From Kistimonas sp. bin40 (GTDB lineage: Bacteria; Pseudomonadota; Gammaproteobacteria; Pseudomonadales; Endozoicomonadaceae), in assembly GCA_002238585.1 (NCBI GenBank), contig MPMQ01000016.1, positions 1-56,075 on the forward strand: a stretch of DNA of 56,075 bases. Reading direction: 5' to 3'. Positions 54,113 to 56,075 of the stretch are shown in pieces. A program made the translations under genes and the position numbers. The notes under the pieces are model-generated. The model saw only the letters and a list, made by a program, of their open reading frames with translations, was not told the DNA's origin and ran no database searches. Each line of letters begins with the position of its first letter. Position 1 is the first letter of the stretch.

Positions 54113-54607
54113 GGATAGGTGGCCCCGCCGCGAATAGACCGGATTTGACCGCTTTTACGTCATTTTCGTTAAACATAACTGTTGGCCAGTCAAAACAAGT
54201 CATAGAAAAGGCTCCGCCATGCCTGTTCTTCGCGACGACGATGAATCCAGCAGGGCGCTTGCCGCTTTCATGAAAATGCCTTTCTCACCTCCGTTTTCTA
54301 TTCTGCTTGCTGCTGGTATTGTCTCCAGCCAGGTTGCAAGGGGCAGGCACGGTTTGACAGGAATGTCTTTTAAAAGTTCCCCTGTTTCGCGTTTTTCTCA
54401 TGAAAAGGTCGTCTTGCCCTGAAGCAGTCTGGAACAGGGCGGAAAAGACCCTCCTTCAAAATTTCAGAGCATTACCTGATGCATGCGCAAATTTTCTGTG
54501 GGCTGCAGCATGGGACTGTCTGTTGCGGACGAATGCTGGATGAGATAGACGGCTCTGTGGAGGAACGCTCTGTGTCATCATGCGCCCTGTCCTGTGTGCG
54601 GTTTGCG
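54113..54607. other. Gap upstream of the kinase gene
   Basis: Nearly 500 bp. A 67-codon plus-strand frame (54219-54422) has only a weak ribosome site and no known features, so I do not call it. The kinase promoter must be in the first part of this region; no RpoE-like box was found. Confidence 0.45.
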
Positions 54608-55215
54608 CTATGGAAAGCAAGCCGCCGTCTGGTCTGGTGCTTGACTCTGCGCTGCGGCTCTGGACGTGAAGTCCTGCCTGAGTGTAACCACGTACTGGTT
54701 ATCGCTGCGAGTTCTGACTGAGGACAGGCTCCCGCCCTCTCCTGTACTTGCAGGGTAGTCTTTGCAGCAAGCATGGAATAGCCATCTGGCTTCTTTGGGG
54801 GCTCCTTGGGAACTTGGGTTCAAGATGAAGTCGATGGCGTCCCAGGCACCGCCCTCCTGGAGATTGAACAGTATCTCTGAGGCAGTCTTATCGAACTGGC
54901 CTGGAGGCATGTTGGGAATCGTGACCTGGTTGTACAGGGGTATTATTTTATTCCGCTGGTGTGAACCAGGCCCTGCGACAGGCGCACGGGCATTGTCCAA
55001 GGCAGACGGTGAGCGAAAGATTCCGACTGGGTGCCGCACCGTGCGCGGGCTCTTTCGGTCATCTTTTCCTTGGGTGCTTTCTTGCTGAAGAAGATTTTTG
55101 GGGAGACGTACCGTTTGGCAGGAGGAGGCTTTTTCTGTTGTTCCTGCTTCTGTGCAACCATTTTTGCGCCTGCGGTGACGGCAGTGACGCCGGCTGCAAT
55201 GGGGGAAGTGCTCAT
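54608..55215 (-). pseudogene. Frameshifted unknown gene
   Basis: A start ATG (55213-55215) with AAGGAGAAAGG opens a 90-codon frame (MSTSPIAAGVTAVTAG, basic and Lys/Pro rich) that ends near 54943. A second frame (54608-55039) overlaps it and carries a more protein-like stretch (VTIPNMPPGQFDKTASEILFNLQEGGAWDAIDFIL). The simplest reading is one gene of about 200 residues broken by a frameshift between about 54943 and 55039. I could not place the shift or find homologs. Alternatively these are two overlapping small genes. Confidence 0.45.
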
Positions 55216-55973
55216 GGCCTTTCTCCTTGATTTCAGATCATCGAAAACAAGTGGAGGCCATAATGGGCTGTCATAGCGGGCTTGACTGGTCAGGGTCCAG
55301 GAGATTCCTGGGGAGTTGAAACCAATCGCCCCCCGCAGCTCAATCGAGTGAGGATACAGACAAAAGGCAAGGGCCTCCGGGGTTGTGCTTTCGAAGCACA
55401 TCTATCTGTGATTTGCGAGTCCCTGGAGTTGGGGCAAGCGGGGCGACTTCCCGCAGGGCGCAGAGGTGCAGGGAGAGGATGCAGGTGCAGAGCCGACTGA
55501 TACTTGCTGTTGCAGCGTCTCCGGGATACCAGTCACAAAAAACAGGGGAAAACCTGATAATGTTTTTTGTATCCACCAGCATTTTCAATGCAGGTTTACA
55601 GGGTGTGGACCGGATGGAGGCCTGTCTTTATGGTCAGGGAGTCTGTCATTTTCTTGCTGGTCGGTGTTTATCCGGGGGGCTCCACTCGCACCGGAGCCTG
55701 CAGGCGACACTGTGCGAGGAATGTCAAGTGACCCGGAATCAGGCCATTGCCAGAATATGGCGCTGGCGGCCACAGCCACGTACGCGTCAATAGAGCACTG
55801 TCAGTCCTGCTCTATGCCGGTTGCAGTATACGCGCTGGGCCAAGGGCCCATGGAATGCGGCGCTTCCCCACGGAATCTGCCTGTTGGCTACTGTGAGGCA
55901 TAGCTGGATATCGCGTCTCCCTGAGTCGGGCTGCATTCAGCATTGTCTTCCGCGTCTGGTGTGAAGGCGGCTG
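55216..55973. other. Gap at the right end of the window
   Basis: Frames here have no ribosome site or recognisable product. The upstream region of the frameshifted gene lacks the GAACTT box. Confidence 0.4.
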
Positions 55974-56075
55974 TTCCAGACAGTCCCAGACAGTCCCAGA
56001 CAGTCCCAGACAGTCCCAGACAGTCCCAGACAGTCCCAGGCAGTTCCAGGCAGTTCCAGACAGTCCCAGACAGTC
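55974..56075. repeat. 10-bp tandem repeat, runs off the right edge
   Basis: About ten units of CCCAGACAGT (variants with TTCCAGGCAGT) run to the last base. The unit is not a multiple of 3 and there is no spacer sequence. Confidence 0.9.

Noticed and set aside
54219-54422. 67-residue plus-strand gene
   Set aside because: The ribosome site is weak and the product has no recognisable feature.

Overview
The window looks like a chromosomal segment of a host-associated gammaproteobacterium, probably near Endozoicomonas and other Oceanospirillales. This is inferred from gene content: an E. coli-type pyrB, cytochrome c4 back to back with engB, yggS divergent from pilT, thiI with a rhodanese tail, and glnA, all set beside many eukaryotic-like genes (RING/TRAF zinc-finger proteins and a Ser/Thr kinase). 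GC content is moderately high. No transposase, integrase, phage gene or CRISPR array was found.

Layout. 1-18.4 kb is mostly conserved housekeeping: tatB (running off the left edge, with a repetitive in-frame tail), tatA, a divergent pyruvate kinase, 5-formyl-THF cyclo-ligase, a 950-residue unknown membrane protein, folA, thiI, glnA, a cytochrome b561, cytochrome c4, engB, tRNA-Val(GAC), a ComEA-like protein, a YqfO/NIF3-like protein, a Sel1-like protein, an HPt protein overlapping ampD, a small unknown and queH.

18.5-39.1 kb is an accessory island with every gene on the minus strand. Its first half (18.5-28.9 kb) holds five intact RING plus TRAF-type zinc-finger paralogs (A, B1, C1, D1, C2) and two decayed copies (B2, D2). 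The order B1-C1-D1 / B2-C2-D2 shows a tandem segmental duplication followed by loss of B2 and most of D2. Its second half (29.1-39.1 kb) holds nine tandem paralogs (P1-P9, 303-349 aa) of a family I do not recognise, with an N-terminal hydrophobic region and a conserved C-terminal core. Five of about six transcription units in this second array carry GAACTT-N16/17-TCCAA upstream, which resembles a promoter for a RpoE-like (ECF) sigma factor. A related box lies upstream of the B genes, and another upstream of an unknown gene at 48.8-49.4 kb. My working hypothesis is a host-interaction arsenal under envelope-stress-type control.

39.5-56 kb returns to mixed content: a large SPOR protein, a gene-poor 1.2 kb gap, an OprD-like porin, a DUF481 outer-membrane protein coupled to alkB, a RhlB-like helicase, two unknown small genes, pyrB, yggS, pilT, a eukaryotic-like kinase convergent with pilT, and a frameshifted unknown gene.

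Short tandem repeats (7, 8, 10, 14, 16, 20/21 and about 93 bp units) are scattered through the window, at or near the ends of conserved genes and in gaps. They suggest a genome prone to repeat expansion.
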